DNA from: Lachnospiraceae bacterium | GTDB taxonomy: Bacteria; Bacillota; Clostridia; Lachnospirales; Lachnospiraceae | Reading direction: 5' to 3' | Length of the DNA: 10,979 nt | NCBI GenBank assembly: GCA_017964745.1 | Contig: JAGCRJ010000281.1 | Span: 1-10,979 of the forward strand | Shown: piece after piece, positions 1 through 6,957 of the stretch | Numbering within the stretch: position 1 is the first letter of the stretch | Layout: every line of letters starts with the position of its first letter | Position numbers and translations under genes: made by a program | The notes under the pieces: model-generated | Database searches by the model: none | What the model saw: the letters and a program-made list of their open reading frames with translations, nothing else | Told to the model about the DNA's origin: nothing

Positions 1-258
1 GAAGTTGAAGAAGGAGCGGTCGTCGAAGATGCCGTAGTTATGGGTAACGTTAAGATATCCAAGGGTGCAAGGGTCACCCACTGCATCATAGGCGAAAATG
101 CATTCATAGGTGAGAATGCGACAGTCGGTGAAAAACCCGAACCCGGAAATGAAAAGAATGTTGCCACCGTAGGTCCCGGCGTCAGCGTAGGAAAAGGAGC
201 TGTCATCGGCGGTACTGCAATGGTCAAGGAAGATGTCGGGGAGGGCGGAAAATGCTGA
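1..258 (+). CDS. glgC: Glucose-1-phosphate adenylyltransferase (ADP-glucose pyrophosphorylase), C-terminal fragment
   Basis: The reading frame is open from the first base and ends with TGA at 256-258, so only the last 85 residues are present. They show hexapeptide repeats of a left-handed beta-helix (for example VVEDAVVMGNVKISKGARV and CIIGENAFIGENATVGE), which is the C-terminal domain of GlgC. In this family that domain follows a nucleotidyltransferase domain and helps oligomerisation and allosteric control. The enzyme makes ADP-glucose from ATP and glucose-1-phosphate, the committed step of bacterial glycogen synthesis in the cytoplasm. The stop overlaps the start of the next gene (ATGCTGA), which is a clear glgD; that context separates GlgC from other hexapeptide transferases. 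The catalytic half lies outside the window, so its integrity cannot be judged. Confidence 0.88.
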   Translation, partial: EVEEGAVVEDAVVMGNVKISKGARVTHCIIGENAFIGENATVGEKPEPGNEKNVATVGPGVSVGKGAVIGGTAMVKEDVGEGGKC

Positions 259-1400
259 CGAACAAACATGATGCGCTGGCGATCATATTCGCCAACAGCT
301 ATGACAATGAGGTTCCTTCGCTCGTGAACGAGCGTCTTATGGCCTCGATCCCCTTTGCGGGAAGATACAGACTTGTCGATTTCACGCTTTCATCTCTCGT
401 AAACTGCGGTATCGACAATGTCTCGATAATCGTTAAAAAGAATTACAGATCCCTTATGAGACATCTCGGAAGCGGAAGACCCTGGGATCTTGTAAGAAAG
501 AACGGCGGTCTCAACATCGTTCCTCCTTATGCCGAGAAAGGCATCAAGGTCTATAACGGACGTGTAGAGGCTGTTGCGAGCATTCTTGAATTCCTGAAGG
601 GATGCAAGGAGCAGTATGTGTTCATGACCGATTCAAATATCGCATGCAAGTTTGATTTCTCGGATATGATCCGTGCACATCAGGAGAGCGGTGCCGATGT
701 AACGATCGCATACAAGAATGAGGCGATCCCTTACAGCTTCATGAACATGCAGCTTACACAGACCACCGATCTGTATTACACTCTCGATCTTGACGGTGAC
801 AGAGTCGTATCCATCAATACGAATTCCAAGGAATACGGTCCCCAGAATCTTTCCATGAACCTTTACCTTACCGAAAGGGAAAAACTCATCGAGCAGATCG
901 AGAAGGCTTATGCGCAGGGACATGTTTTCTATGAGAGAGACGTTCTTGCTCCCATGATCGGAACTGAGAAGATCTGCGGATACGAGTTCAAGGGATACTC
1001 CGCAAGGATCAGCGACATGGTAAGCTATTTCGACGAGAACATGAAGCTTCTCGATCCCGAGAATCTTAAGGCACTCTTTGACGGATCCGATGTCTATACG
1101 ACCGTCAGGGATGATAACCCCGCAAGATACTGCACGGGTTCCAAGGTTTCAAACAGCCTTATCGCAGACGGCTGTGTCATTGAAGGTGAAGTAAGTAACT
1201 GTGTGCTCTTCAGGGGAGTTCATGTCGGAAGGGGAACCAAGCTCAGGAACTGCATCGTTATGCAGGATACCGTCATCGCGGGAAACTGTGATATCGAATA
1301 CACGATAATGGACAAGGAAGTTGATATCGCAAGCGGAAAGTCCATCAAGGGTGATAAGACCTTCCCCGTATTCGTACCCGCCTATAAACAGATACTTTGA
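252..1400 (+). CDS. glgD: GlgD, glucose-1-phosphate adenylyltransferase accessory/regulatory subunit
   Basis: This 382-residue protein is a GlgC paralogue typical of Firmicutes. An N-terminal nucleotidyltransferase-like domain (about residues 1-260, with PFAGRYRLVDFTLSSLVN near 34-51) is followed by a C-terminal beta-helix (about 285-370, e.g. NCVLFRGVHVGRGTKLRNC). Two catalytic features of GlgC are missing. The glycine-rich nucleotide loop near the N terminus is replaced by IIFANSYDNEVPS, and the region of the catalytic Asp reads FMTDSNI (124-130). This fits the established view that GlgD has little activity alone and modulates GlgC in a heteromer. The ATG overlaps the glgC stop by 7 nt and has a GGGGAGGG ribosome-binding site inside glgC, so translation is probably coupled. 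The gene looks intact. Confidence 0.95.
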   Translation: MLTNKHDALAIIFANSYDNEVPSLVNERLMASIPFAGRYRLVDFTLSSLVNCGIDNVSIIVKKNYRSLMRHLGSGRPWDLVRKNGGLNIVPPYAEKGIKVYNGRVEAVASILEFLKGCKEQYVFMTDSNIACKFDFSDMIRAHQESGADVTIAYKNEAIPYSFMNMQLTQTTDLYYTLDLDGDRVVSINTNSKEYGPQNLSMNLYLTEREKLIEQIEKAYAQGHVFYERDVLAPMIGTEKICGYEFKGYSARISDMVSYFDENMKLLDPENLKALFDGSDVYTTVRDDNPARYCTGSKVSNSLIADGCVIEGEVSNCVLFRGVHVGRGTKLRNCIVMQDTVIAGNCDIEYTIMDKEVDIASGKSIKGDKTFPVFVPAYKQIL

Positions 1401-1420
1401 TCCGGCCCTGTACCGGTAAG

Positions 1421-1447
1421 GAGGGCCTTCCTTTGCGGAAGGCCCTT
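1421..1447 (+). terminator. Hairpin after glgD, probable intrinsic terminator
   Basis: A perfect 9-bp stem, GGGCCTTCC (1423-1431) and GGAAGGCCC (1437-1445), encloses a 5-nt loop and can be extended by A-T and G-T pairs. The tail TTACATTTTG is only moderately T-rich, so termination may be partial. It lies 20 nt after the glgD stop and ends about 20 nt before the start of the Sir2 gene. No good promoter is visible between them, so read-through into cobB is plausible. Confidence 0.65.
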
Positions 1448-1468
1448 ACATTTTGAAGGAGGAATGAT

Positions 1469-2212
1469 ATGGCTGAAAAAGATTGCTCGAAAGAGATAGC
1501 TGAACTTAACGAGATAGTGAAAAAATATGACAACATTGTCTTTTTCGGCGGAGCCGGAGTATCCACGGAGAGCGGAATTCCCGATTTCAGAAGCGTGGAC
1601 GGCTTATACAATCAGAAATACGATTATCCTCCCGAGACAATACTTTCACACACGTTCTATGTAAGACATACCGCGGAGTTCTATAAATTCTACAGGGATA
1701 AGCTGATAGTCAAGGGCGTAAAGCCCAATGCCGCACACATAAAGCTGGCAGAGCTTGAGAAGGCCGGAAAGCTTAAAGCAGTCATCACGCAGAATATCGA
1801 CGGACTCCATCAGGCCGCAGGTTCGAAAAAGGTTCTGGAGCTTCACGGCTCGACACTCAGGAACTACTGCATCAAGTGCGGGGAGTTCTATGATATCGAT
1901 TACATTGCCGACTCAACCGACAGTGTACCCAAGTGCAAAAAATGTGGTGGAGATATCAAACCCGATGTTGTATTGTATGAAGAAGGACTTGATATGAACA
2001 CTCTTCAGGAGTCGGTTCATTATATATCCGAGGCTCAGGTCCTTATCATCGGAGGAACCTCGCTTGCCGTTTACCCGGCCGCGGGACTCATCGATTATTT
2101 CAAGGGGGATAAACTGGTCGTAGTAAATATGGCACCTACGGGAAGGGATTCGAGCGCGGATCTCGTCATACCCGCTCCGATCGGAAAGGTATTTTCTCAG
2201 ATCGAGATCTGA
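1469..2212 (+). CDS. cobB: NAD-dependent protein deacylase, Sir2 family
   Basis: This 247-residue cytoplasmic sirtuin has the complete family signature set. The NAD-binding GAGVSTESGIPDFRS is at 28-42 and TQNIDGLH at 107-114. The catalytic His126 sits in LHGS. A zinc site is formed by two CxxC pairs (Cys134, Cys137, Cys156, Cys159), and GTSLAVYPAAGL follows near 195-206. Sirtuins remove acetyl or other acyl groups from lysines using NAD+ and release nicotinamide and O-acyl-ADP-ribose; in bacteria acetyl-CoA synthetase is a classical target. The length is usual for the bacterial class. AAGGAGG lies 6-7 nt before the ATG, supporting this start. The next gene begins 22 nt after the stop with its own strong ribosome-binding site, suggesting co-transcription. 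Acyl specificity cannot be read from the sequence. Confidence 0.95.
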   Translation: MAEKDCSKEIAELNEIVKKYDNIVFFGGAGVSTESGIPDFRSVDGLYNQKYDYPPETILSHTFYVRHTAEFYKFYRDKLIVKGVKPNAAHIKLAELEKAGKLKAVITQNIDGLHQAAGSKKVLELHGSTLRNYCIKCGEFYDIDYIADSTDSVPKCKKCGGDIKPDVVLYEEGLDMNTLQESVHYISEAQVLIIGGTSLAVYPAAGLIDYFKGDKLVVVNMAPTGRDSSADLVIPAPIGKVFSQIEI

Positions 2213-2234
2213 GTTATTTAAGGAGGACATATAA

Positions 2235-3953
2235 ATGTCAGAATCACGCGGACCTGTGGCACCCAAAGACCCCACAGCCAAAAGACCGTTTTACTATGTG
2301 ATGAGGGATAAGGAGATACTTGGTTATCCCCAGCCCGACGGAAGGGGTATACAGTTCATTTTCGAAAGTGACGGAAGACTCAAGGCTGCCGCAAAGCTTT
2401 TCGGAAATCTTGAAGATGAATCCATGCTCGCCGAGCTCGATACCGTCGAGGGACTTAGGAAACAGGTGCACAGCATCGGCGTATCCGTGCAGAAGTCCGG
2501 TGAACCCGTTAAGGTAAAGTTCTGCTTCCAGATGTACGGAAAGAAAGATCCGTACAACTCGGGAACCACACTTGCAATGGAACTCGATTCAGACGGAATG
2601 GAGATGGTCATGGACCTTTCTCTTTTTGACTGGTCGGATGATGACAATGTTCCCGGACAGATCCGTTTTGAATTCCCCGAGCCCGGCCTGCAGGCCAAGG
2701 TTTCCGTCGCATTCTATCTCAACGATGGATATACTGCGCCCGAGCTTAAGGATGACAAGGAAGTAGATACTTCAAGTGAGAATTATAAGAAGATGATCGG
2801 AAAGTCCCTTATGCAGAAGGGTAACATCCATCGTCTTAAGACGGCCATCGATAAGGCACGTAAGGGTGAGAAGGTTGAGGTCGCTTTCATCGGCGGATCC
2901 ATTACCCAGGGTGCGGGAGCCATACCGATCAATACAAGCTGCTATGCATATAATGCTTTCAAGGGCTTCTGCGACATTGCGGGCAGAGGATACGAAGACA
3001 ATGTCGGATATACCAAAGCGGGTGTAGGCGGAACTCCTTCCGAGCTCGGAATGCTGCGTTACGATCACGATGTCACCGAGGACGGAAAGAAATTCCCGGA
3101 TGTCGTTGTAGTGGAATTTGCCGTTAACGACGAAGGAGACGAAACGCAGGGCGAGTGCTTCGATTCACTTGTAAGAAAGATATATAACAGTCCTCAGAAG
3201 CCTGCGGTTGTTCTGATCTATTCCGTATTTGTCGACGGATATAATCTTCAGGACAGACTTAAGCCGGTGGGCGAAGCTTATAACCTTCCCATGGTAAGTA
3301 TCAAGGACGCGGTTTATGACCAGTTCTATCTGAGCGAAGAAGAGGGCGGCGTAGTAGGAAAGAACCGCTACTTCTACGATATGTATCATCCCACCAACAC
3401 GGGACACCGCATAATGGCTGACGGTCTGATCAATATCTTTAAGATTGCCGATGAGTCTGCGGATGAAGCTGACTTTGACATCACAGGCATCACTCCTCCG
3501 AAGGGCGGAGAGTTTGAAAACGTTTATCTCGTTGACAGATTCAACATTGACTCCGCACCTGCCGTACTTTCCTACGATAAGGGTGTGTTCGGAACCGACA
3601 GCCCGGAGGTTCAGGCAGTTGAAAGAAATATGGATCTGAACGTGACTCCCGAATTTGCCGGCAACTGGTTCTATGACGGAAAGAGCGATTCGGATGTCGT
3701 CTTTAAGGCAAAGATGAAGTTCAGTGCACTTCTTATCGGATATATGGATTCCGCTTCACCGGAGGTCGGATGTGCGCAGGTTTTTGTGGACGGCGAAAAG
3801 AAACTCGATATCGACCCCCACATCATCGGCTGGCAGCATGCAAATGCACTGATCGCATTCAGGGGCGGTCCGGCCAAAGAAAGAGATGTCGAGATCAGGA
3901 TCACCGAAAAGGATAAGAGATTTACGATCCTCGGTTTCGGAATAGTGGACTGA
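2235..3953 (+). CDS. SGNH/GDSL-type hydrolase, probable intracellular carbohydrate esterase, three-domain
   Basis: This 572-residue protein carries the SGNH catalytic blocks in order: Ser222 in FIGGSITQGAG, Gly265/266 in GVGGTPSELG, Asn298 in VEFAVNDEG, and Asp382 with His385 in DMYHPTNTGH. The catalytic core covers roughly 195-405. An N-terminal region (about 15-170) looks like an all-beta accessory domain, and a C-terminal region (about 415-572, ending ITEKDKRFTILGFGIVD) looks like a second beta-rich domain. Several clostridial carbohydrate acetylesterases flank an SGNH domain with beta domains in this way. The N terminus is hydrophilic with no signal peptide, so the enzyme probably acts on imported oligosaccharides or another cytosolic ester. 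AAGGAGG precedes the ATG by 8 nt. Substrate is unknown; a link to hemicellulose acetyl groups is inference from the likely host lineage. Confidence 0.8.
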   Translation: MSESRGPVAPKDPTAKRPFYYVMRDKEILGYPQPDGRGIQFIFESDGRLKAAAKLFGNLEDESMLAELDTVEGLRKQVHSIGVSVQKSGEPVKVKFCFQMYGKKDPYNSGTTLAMELDSDGMEMVMDLSLFDWSDDDNVPGQIRFEFPEPGLQAKVSVAFYLNDGYTAPELKDDKEVDTSSENYKKMIGKSLMQKGNIHRLKTAIDKARKGEKVEVAFIGGSITQGAGAIPINTSCYAYNAFKGFCDIAGRGYEDNVGYTKAGVGGTPSELGMLRYDHDVTEDGKKFPDVVVVEFAVNDEGDETQGECFDSLVRKIYNSPQKPAVVLIYSVFVDGYNLQDRLKPVGEAYNLPMVSIKDAVYDQFYLSEEEGGVVGKNRYFYDMYHPTNTGHRIMADGLINIFKIADESADEADFDITGITPPKGGEFENVYLVDRFNIDSAPAVLSYDKGVFGTDSPEVQAVERNMDLNVTPEFAGNWFYDGKSDSDVVFKAKMKFSALLIGYMDSASPEVGCAQVFVDGEKKLDIDPHIIGWQHANALIAFRGGPAKERDVEIRITEKDKRFTILGFGIVD

Positions 3954-3976
3954 AGAAAAACATAATGAATAAAACG

Positions 3977-4022
3977 GGGACGGTTCCGTGTTTCAAATAA
4001 TCTGAAACACCGGAACCGTCCC
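3977..4022. repeat. Long imperfect palindrome between convergent genes; terminator and possible REP-like dispersed element
   Basis: The arm GGGACGGTTCCGTGTTTCA (3977-3995) pairs with TGAAACACCGGAACCGTCCC (4003-4022) over 19 bp, with one bulged base and a 7-nt loop. It sits between the stops of the SGNH hydrolase (3953) and the minus-strand membrane gene (4054). The minus strand continues from the hairpin as GTTTTATT, a fair U-tract, and the plus strand as CTTTGTTTG, so it can end transcription from both sides. The stem is longer than most terminators, and GGGGACGGTTCC-type palindromes recur as dispersed intergenic repeats in various bacterial genomes, so it may be one copy of such a family. 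That last point is recalled knowledge and has not been searched here. Confidence 0.75.
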
Positions 4023-4053
4023 TTTGTTTGAATCTGACCGGAAAGGCTGCTTA

Positions 4054-5571
4054 TCAGCCGAAGAGCATATTGTAATCGTATCTGTAGTCGTAATCGTCAG
4101 GACCGAGTTTTTCTTTTTCGATGAGCCTCATTGCATAATCCTCGGAGAAATTATATTCACGGGCGAAGCTGAGGATGTTCTTTTCACGATATTCATCAAG
4201 TTCATCGTGAAGATAGAAGCAGTACTCACGCCAGAATCTACCGTCCTCTTTAAGAATGGGAGCGGCGTCCGGATAAACCTCATATACAAGATCCGTGGGT
4301 ACGTTTTTAAGACTCAGGTCGTATGCGGTGATCCACTTGTCGGGCATCGAGAATGCAAACACGAGATACCAGACGCTCACGAATACGGTGATGATCCTGA
4401 AGTAGGGAATGTTCTCCTTGAAGATGCCGATGATCAGGATGGTGGTCCATACGGTGAGTATCACGAGGAGCCAGAGTACATAAACCCTGAGGTGTGAAAG
4501 ACCGTATACGCCGACATACAGATACATCCTGAGTGCGGATGATGCGATCATCACATAGGTGCATACGCTGATGATGAGCAGGATCACTTTGAGGATCCTG
4601 TTCTCGGCAAAGTGCTTTTTACAAAATGACACGAGTATCAGATTCAGTATGGTGACTGCAAGGAGCTGGTAGAAACCTTCGTGTGCATACTCTGCGTAGG
4701 TATAACCTTTGGGAAGTTCCATCTGTCCTACGAGATATACGAACTGAATGCCGCTGAAGAGAAGATATACAACTGCGATCAGGCTGTTAAAGGTGATCGC
4801 AACGACGGCATCGAATTTTTTGTGCTCTTCCCGGTCGAAGAACATTTCCGCGGGAAGGCATGCCGTCCAGGTGTAAAAAGCAAGGAATGACAGGAAGAAC
4901 TTAAAAGGTATGCCAAACCAGTCTTCGGAAAGCTTGGGAAGATGGATGCAGTCAAGGATGTCTTCGACTATGTTTCCGAAGACAAGATCGGCCGATGAAA
5001 GCAGTGCCAGGATGATCCAGAGAAGCGGGATCGCGATGACCAGACCGAGCAAGACGCTCCTTGCGGTCTTTTTGCCCGAGGAATCCGGTTTGACACCGTC
5101 AACGCCCATTCCTGCGGCAGCCATGGCCTTTGCCTGTTTTACCGCCTTGGAGTCTGTGAAGGGCTTTGCGATATTCTTGAGGGGGACGATCATCAGCTGT
5201 CCCAGTTTGCAGAGCATCGCTATGATCTCCTTTGCTTCCTGGTTTGAGTAGATCTTGAGAAGCAGGCAGGAGAAGATGAGCAGTATTCCCATTCCGCTGC
5301 CGAACTGAAGGTCAACGGAGGAACTGATGCACTTGTGGATGGAAAGGAGCATAAGGACTATGCAGTAGAACAGCTTGATGTCAAACTTTCCGTCAAGATT
5401 TCTGATGAGACTCTTGCCCATGCTCTTGCAGTCCCATGCAAGGATCCCGAGTGTTGATGCCATGAAAAGCGGATAGGTTACCGATGCGCGGTTTCTGTAT
5501 ATGAACAGTATTGCCAGTGCCGCCCATAAAAGAGCTTTTTTGAATGATCGTTTGTATCGAAAGATTTCCAT
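4054..5571 (-). CDS. Polytopic membrane protein, DUF4173/DUF4153-like
   Basis: This 505-residue protein has many hydrophobic segments, about ten by eye. Examples are ALLWAALAILFIY (13-25), SVLLGLVIAIPLLWIILALL (roughly 170-190), AVVAITFNSLIAVVYLLFSG and YVLWLLVILTVWTTILIIGIF. The segments GYTYAEYAHEGFYQLLAVTILNL and LRVYVLWLLVIL resemble conserved parts of the DUF4173/DUF4153 families of uncharacterised bacterial membrane proteins. A charged loop (about 140-168) divides the N-terminal hairpins from the conserved core. The last 85 or so residues form a soluble, acidic and tyrosine-rich tail (ending YDYRYDYNMLFG). AGGAGA lies 6 nt before the ATG. It is the last gene of a three-gene minus-strand operon, 16 nt after the HTH gene, which ties it to that regulator. 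No enzymatic motif is visible and the function is unknown. Confidence 0.75.
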   Translation of the reverse strand: MEIFRYKRSFKKALLWAALAILFIYRNRASVTYPLFMASTLGILAWDCKSMGKSLIRNLDGKFDIKLFYCIVLMLLSIHKCISSSVDLQFGSGMGILLIFSCLLLKIYSNQEAKEIIAMLCKLGQLMIVPLKNIAKPFTDSKAVKQAKAMAAAGMGVDGVKPDSSGKKTARSVLLGLVIAIPLLWIILALLSSADLVFGNIVEDILDCIHLPKLSEDWFGIPFKFFLSFLAFYTWTACLPAEMFFDREEHKKFDAVVAITFNSLIAVVYLLFSGIQFVYLVGQMELPKGYTYAEYAHEGFYQLLAVTILNLILVSFCKKHFAENRILKVILLIISVCTYVMIASSALRMYLYVGVYGLSHLRVYVLWLLVILTVWTTILIIGIFKENIPYFRIITVFVSVWYLVFAFSMPDKWITAYDLSLKNVPTDLVYEVYPDAAPILKEDGRFWREYCFYLHDELDEYREKNILSFAREYNFSEDYAMRLIEKEKLGPDDYDYRYDYNMLFG

Positions 5572-5587
5572 AATGTTTCTCCTGAGA

Positions 5588-5806
5588 TTAGTTTCCTTTC
5601 CGGTATTCGAGCAGGTCGCCGGGCTGGCAGTCCAGCGCCTTGCACAATTTGCAGAGCGTGTCTACTTTGACGGCTTTGGCTTTGCCTGTCTTTAAGATGG
5701 ACATGTTCGCCACGGTGATCCCGACCCTGTCGGCGAGTTCGCTGACACTCATTTTCCGTCTGGCGAGCATTACATCTATGTTGAATATGATCTTGTCTTC
5801 ATCCAT
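5588..5806 (-). CDS. Small Cro/CI (XRE)-family DNA-binding regulator
   Basis: The 72-residue product is almost entirely one helix-turn-helix domain. MLARRKMSVSELADRVGIT (about 13-31) supplies the first helices and the turn, VANMSILKTGKAKAVKVDTL (32-51) the recognition helix and following loop, and CKALDCQPGDLLEY the closing helix and wing typical of YozG-like minimal XRE regulators. There is no effector or dimerisation domain. Its Shine-Dalgarno AGGAGG overlaps the stop codon of the upstream DUF2975 gene (TAGGAGG), indicating translational coupling. Small XRE proteins next to a DUF2975 membrane protein are a recurrent Firmicutes pairing, usually assumed to be a membrane-linked autoregulatory pair. 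Inverted repeats around the operon promoter are the natural operator candidates. Confidence 0.92.
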   Translation of the reverse strand: MDEDKIIFNIDVMLARRKMSVSELADRVGITVANMSILKTGKAKAVKVDTLCKLCKALDCQPGDLLEYRKGN

Positions 5807-5816
5807 AGCCCGCCTC

Positions 5817-6311
5817 CTATATTGTCAGGTCGTTCTCGGCCTTCATCTCGGCCGCTTTCTGAACCAGATGTGACAGAGCGGCACAGCCTACCGAAACGGA
5901 AACACCGAGAAAATCTATTACCAGCGATCCAAGCAGCATTCCCGGGTGATTCATGCTGAGGAAGAATAAAACGATGTTGCCGATGAAGAAAAACACTGTG
6001 TCTCCAAGTGCGAGATAGGCCATGATCTTAAGATAGTGTGCGTTTTCCTGCGAGAATGAGTTATCGTCCATTATGTTCTTGGATATCTTCCATCCGAAAA
6101 AGAGGAAGATGTAGCAGGGGACAGCGGTAAGAAGGAGAAATACCATCCAGGGGGTAAACATATACGAAAATTCCGGATTGCGTATTACTATATCCTTGCC
6201 GATAATGGGGATGATGCCGAAATAAACGACTCCCACACAGAAGAATAATCCGAATACTCCGAATCCGAGCAAAATGCCCTGTATCCATCTCGCTAAGTTT
6301 TTCTGTGTCAT
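5817..6311 (-). CDS. DUF2975 family membrane protein
   Basis: This 164-residue protein has four predicted membrane segments (about 11-36, 52-73, 94-118 and 122-148). Between segments 2 and 3 lies NIMDDNSFSQENAHYLKIMA, matching the conserved NSFs-eN motif of DUF2975. The C terminus (LVQKAAEMKAENDLTI) is short and charged. The family has no proven biochemical role, but members usually sit beside a small XRE regulator, as here (10-nt gap to the HTH gene), so a role in sensing or in sequestering the regulator is plausible inference. GGAGG lies 6 nt before the ATG. It is the first gene of the minus-strand operon, about 75 nt downstream of a near-consensus promoter. Confidence 0.88.
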   Translation of the reverse strand: MTQKNLARWIQGILLGFGVFGLFFCVGVVYFGIIPIIGKDIVIRNPEFSYMFTPWMVFLLLTAVPCYIFLFFGWKISKNIMDDNSFSQENAHYLKIMAYLALGDTVFFFIGNIVLFFLSMNHPGMLLGSLVIDFLGVSVSVGCAALSHLVQKAAEMKAENDLTI

Positions 6312-6346
6312 AACAGCCTCCGTTTATGTCCGGGTTAAAGTGAGCC

Positions 6347-6487
6347 CGATAATGATCATGATCTGTGAGGGCTTTGACCGCCCTTCGTGAGACAATATAG
6401 CACCGGAAATATTGTATGTCAACACAAAATTATCGTAACACGATAAAATATTTCTGAATCAAAAGAAATTATTATCGTATATATTGT
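6347..6487. promoter_or_regulatory. Cluster of putative operator half-sites in the divergent intergenic region
   Basis: Two short motifs recur. TTATCG/CGATAA is found at 6347-6352, 6430-6435, 6441-6446 and 6472-6477; the middle two form a perfect inverted repeat with a 5-nt spacer just upstream of the -35. ACAATAT/ATATTGT is found at 6392-6398, 6409-6415 and 6481-6487; the first two form an inverted repeat across the promoter. These are good candidate binding sites for the operon's own XRE regulator, but no binding data or comparison is available here, and the region is AT-rich. Confidence 0.5.
6394..6422 (-). promoter_or_regulatory. SigmaA-type promoter of the DUF2975-HTH-membrane protein operon
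   Basis: On the minus strand a perfect -35 TTGACA (6422-6417) is followed by a 17-nt spacer and the -10 TATATT (6399-6394). The predicted start near 6387 leaves a 5' UTR of about 75 nt. The inverted repeat ACAATAT (6392-6398) / ATATTGT (6409-6415) overlaps the -10 and the spacer, so a bound repressor would block the polymerase. Confidence 0.8.
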
Positions 6488-6558
6488 TTAAAAAAGAGAT
6501 TTTCGGCGCCAAAAACGGTTATTTTTCCTAATAAATGCATTTTTAGGGAATAAAATAC
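6488..6558. other. AT-rich spacer between the DUF2975 and rpsF regulatory regions
   Basis: No gene is visible here. It is very AT-rich, contains a GGCGCC palindrome near 6506, and has an imperfect inverted repeat (TTTCCTAA near 6526 and TTAGGGAA near 6543) directly upstream of the rpsF -35 box. It may act as an UP-like region for the ribosomal protein promoter; that is inference. Confidence 0.35.
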
Positions 6559-6587
6559 TTGCTTTGCCGTGTTTCAGATGATATATT
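6559..6587 (+). promoter_or_regulatory. Promoter of the rpsF-ssb-rpsR operon
   Basis: The -35 TTGCTT (6559-6564), a 17-nt spacer and the -10 TATATT (6582-6587) form a good sigmaA promoter. The predicted start near 6594 gives a leader of about 60 nt before rpsF. The leader can form a short stem, CTCAC (about 6613-6617) with GTGGG (6625-6629). Confidence 0.7.
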
Positions 6588-6654
6588 GAAACTCCGTGAT
6601 ATATTTTCCTTGCTCACTCTAGAGGTGGGCCAGAGACCAAAAGGAGGTAACAGC

Positions 6655-6945
6655 ATGAACAAGTATGAATTAGCTGTCGTTATTAATGCAGTAATTGATG
6701 ACGACGCACGTGCCGCAGTACTTGAGAAGGTCAAGAAGTATGTGACCAGGTTCGGCGGACAGATCGCGGATGTAGAAGAGTGGGGCAAGAAGAAGCTCGC
6801 TTACGAAATCCAGAAGATGACCGAAGGCTATTATTACTTCATTCATTTTGATGCTGACGGAACCGCAATTTCCGAGCTCGACAGTCGCATCAGGATCATG
6901 GACGGCGTCATCAGATACTTATGCATTAGACAGGACGAAGCATAA
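6655..6945 (+). CDS. rpsF: 30S ribosomal protein S6
   Basis: This 96-residue protein matches S6 throughout: MNKYELAVVINAVIDDDARA at the N terminus, the central EEWGKKKLAYEIQKMTEGYYY, and the ending DGVIRYLCIRQDE. S6 binds 16S rRNA together with S18 in the 30S platform. I chose the ATG at 6655 because AAGGAGGT ends about 6 nt upstream and the product then has the normal length; an in-frame ATG at 6559 would put the start inside the promoter. It is followed by ssb after 12 nt and then by rpsR, the standard bacterial arrangement in which S6 and S18 are co-expressed. Confidence 0.97.
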   Translation: MNKYELAVVINAVIDDDARAAVLEKVKKYVTRFGGQIADVEEWGKKKLAYEIQKMTEGYYYFIHFDADGTAISELDSRIRIMDGVIRYLCIRQDEA

Positions 6946-6957
6946 GGAGAACACTAT

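Noticed and set aside
4024..4497. Plus-strand ORF of 157 codons opposite the large membrane protein gene
   Set aside because: It is antisense to a clear membrane protein, has no family resemblance and no convincing ribosome-binding site; its amino-acid content reflects the reverse complement of the real gene.
6559..6654. An rpsF start 32 codons upstream of the chosen one
   Set aside because: That start lies on the -35 box of the promoter and would add residues unrelated to S6; the ATG at 6655 has the strong ribosome-binding site.
6594..6654. S6:S18-binding autoregulatory motif in the rpsF leader
   Set aside because: A short stem can be drawn, but I could not find the conserved CCG internal-loop arrangement with confidence.
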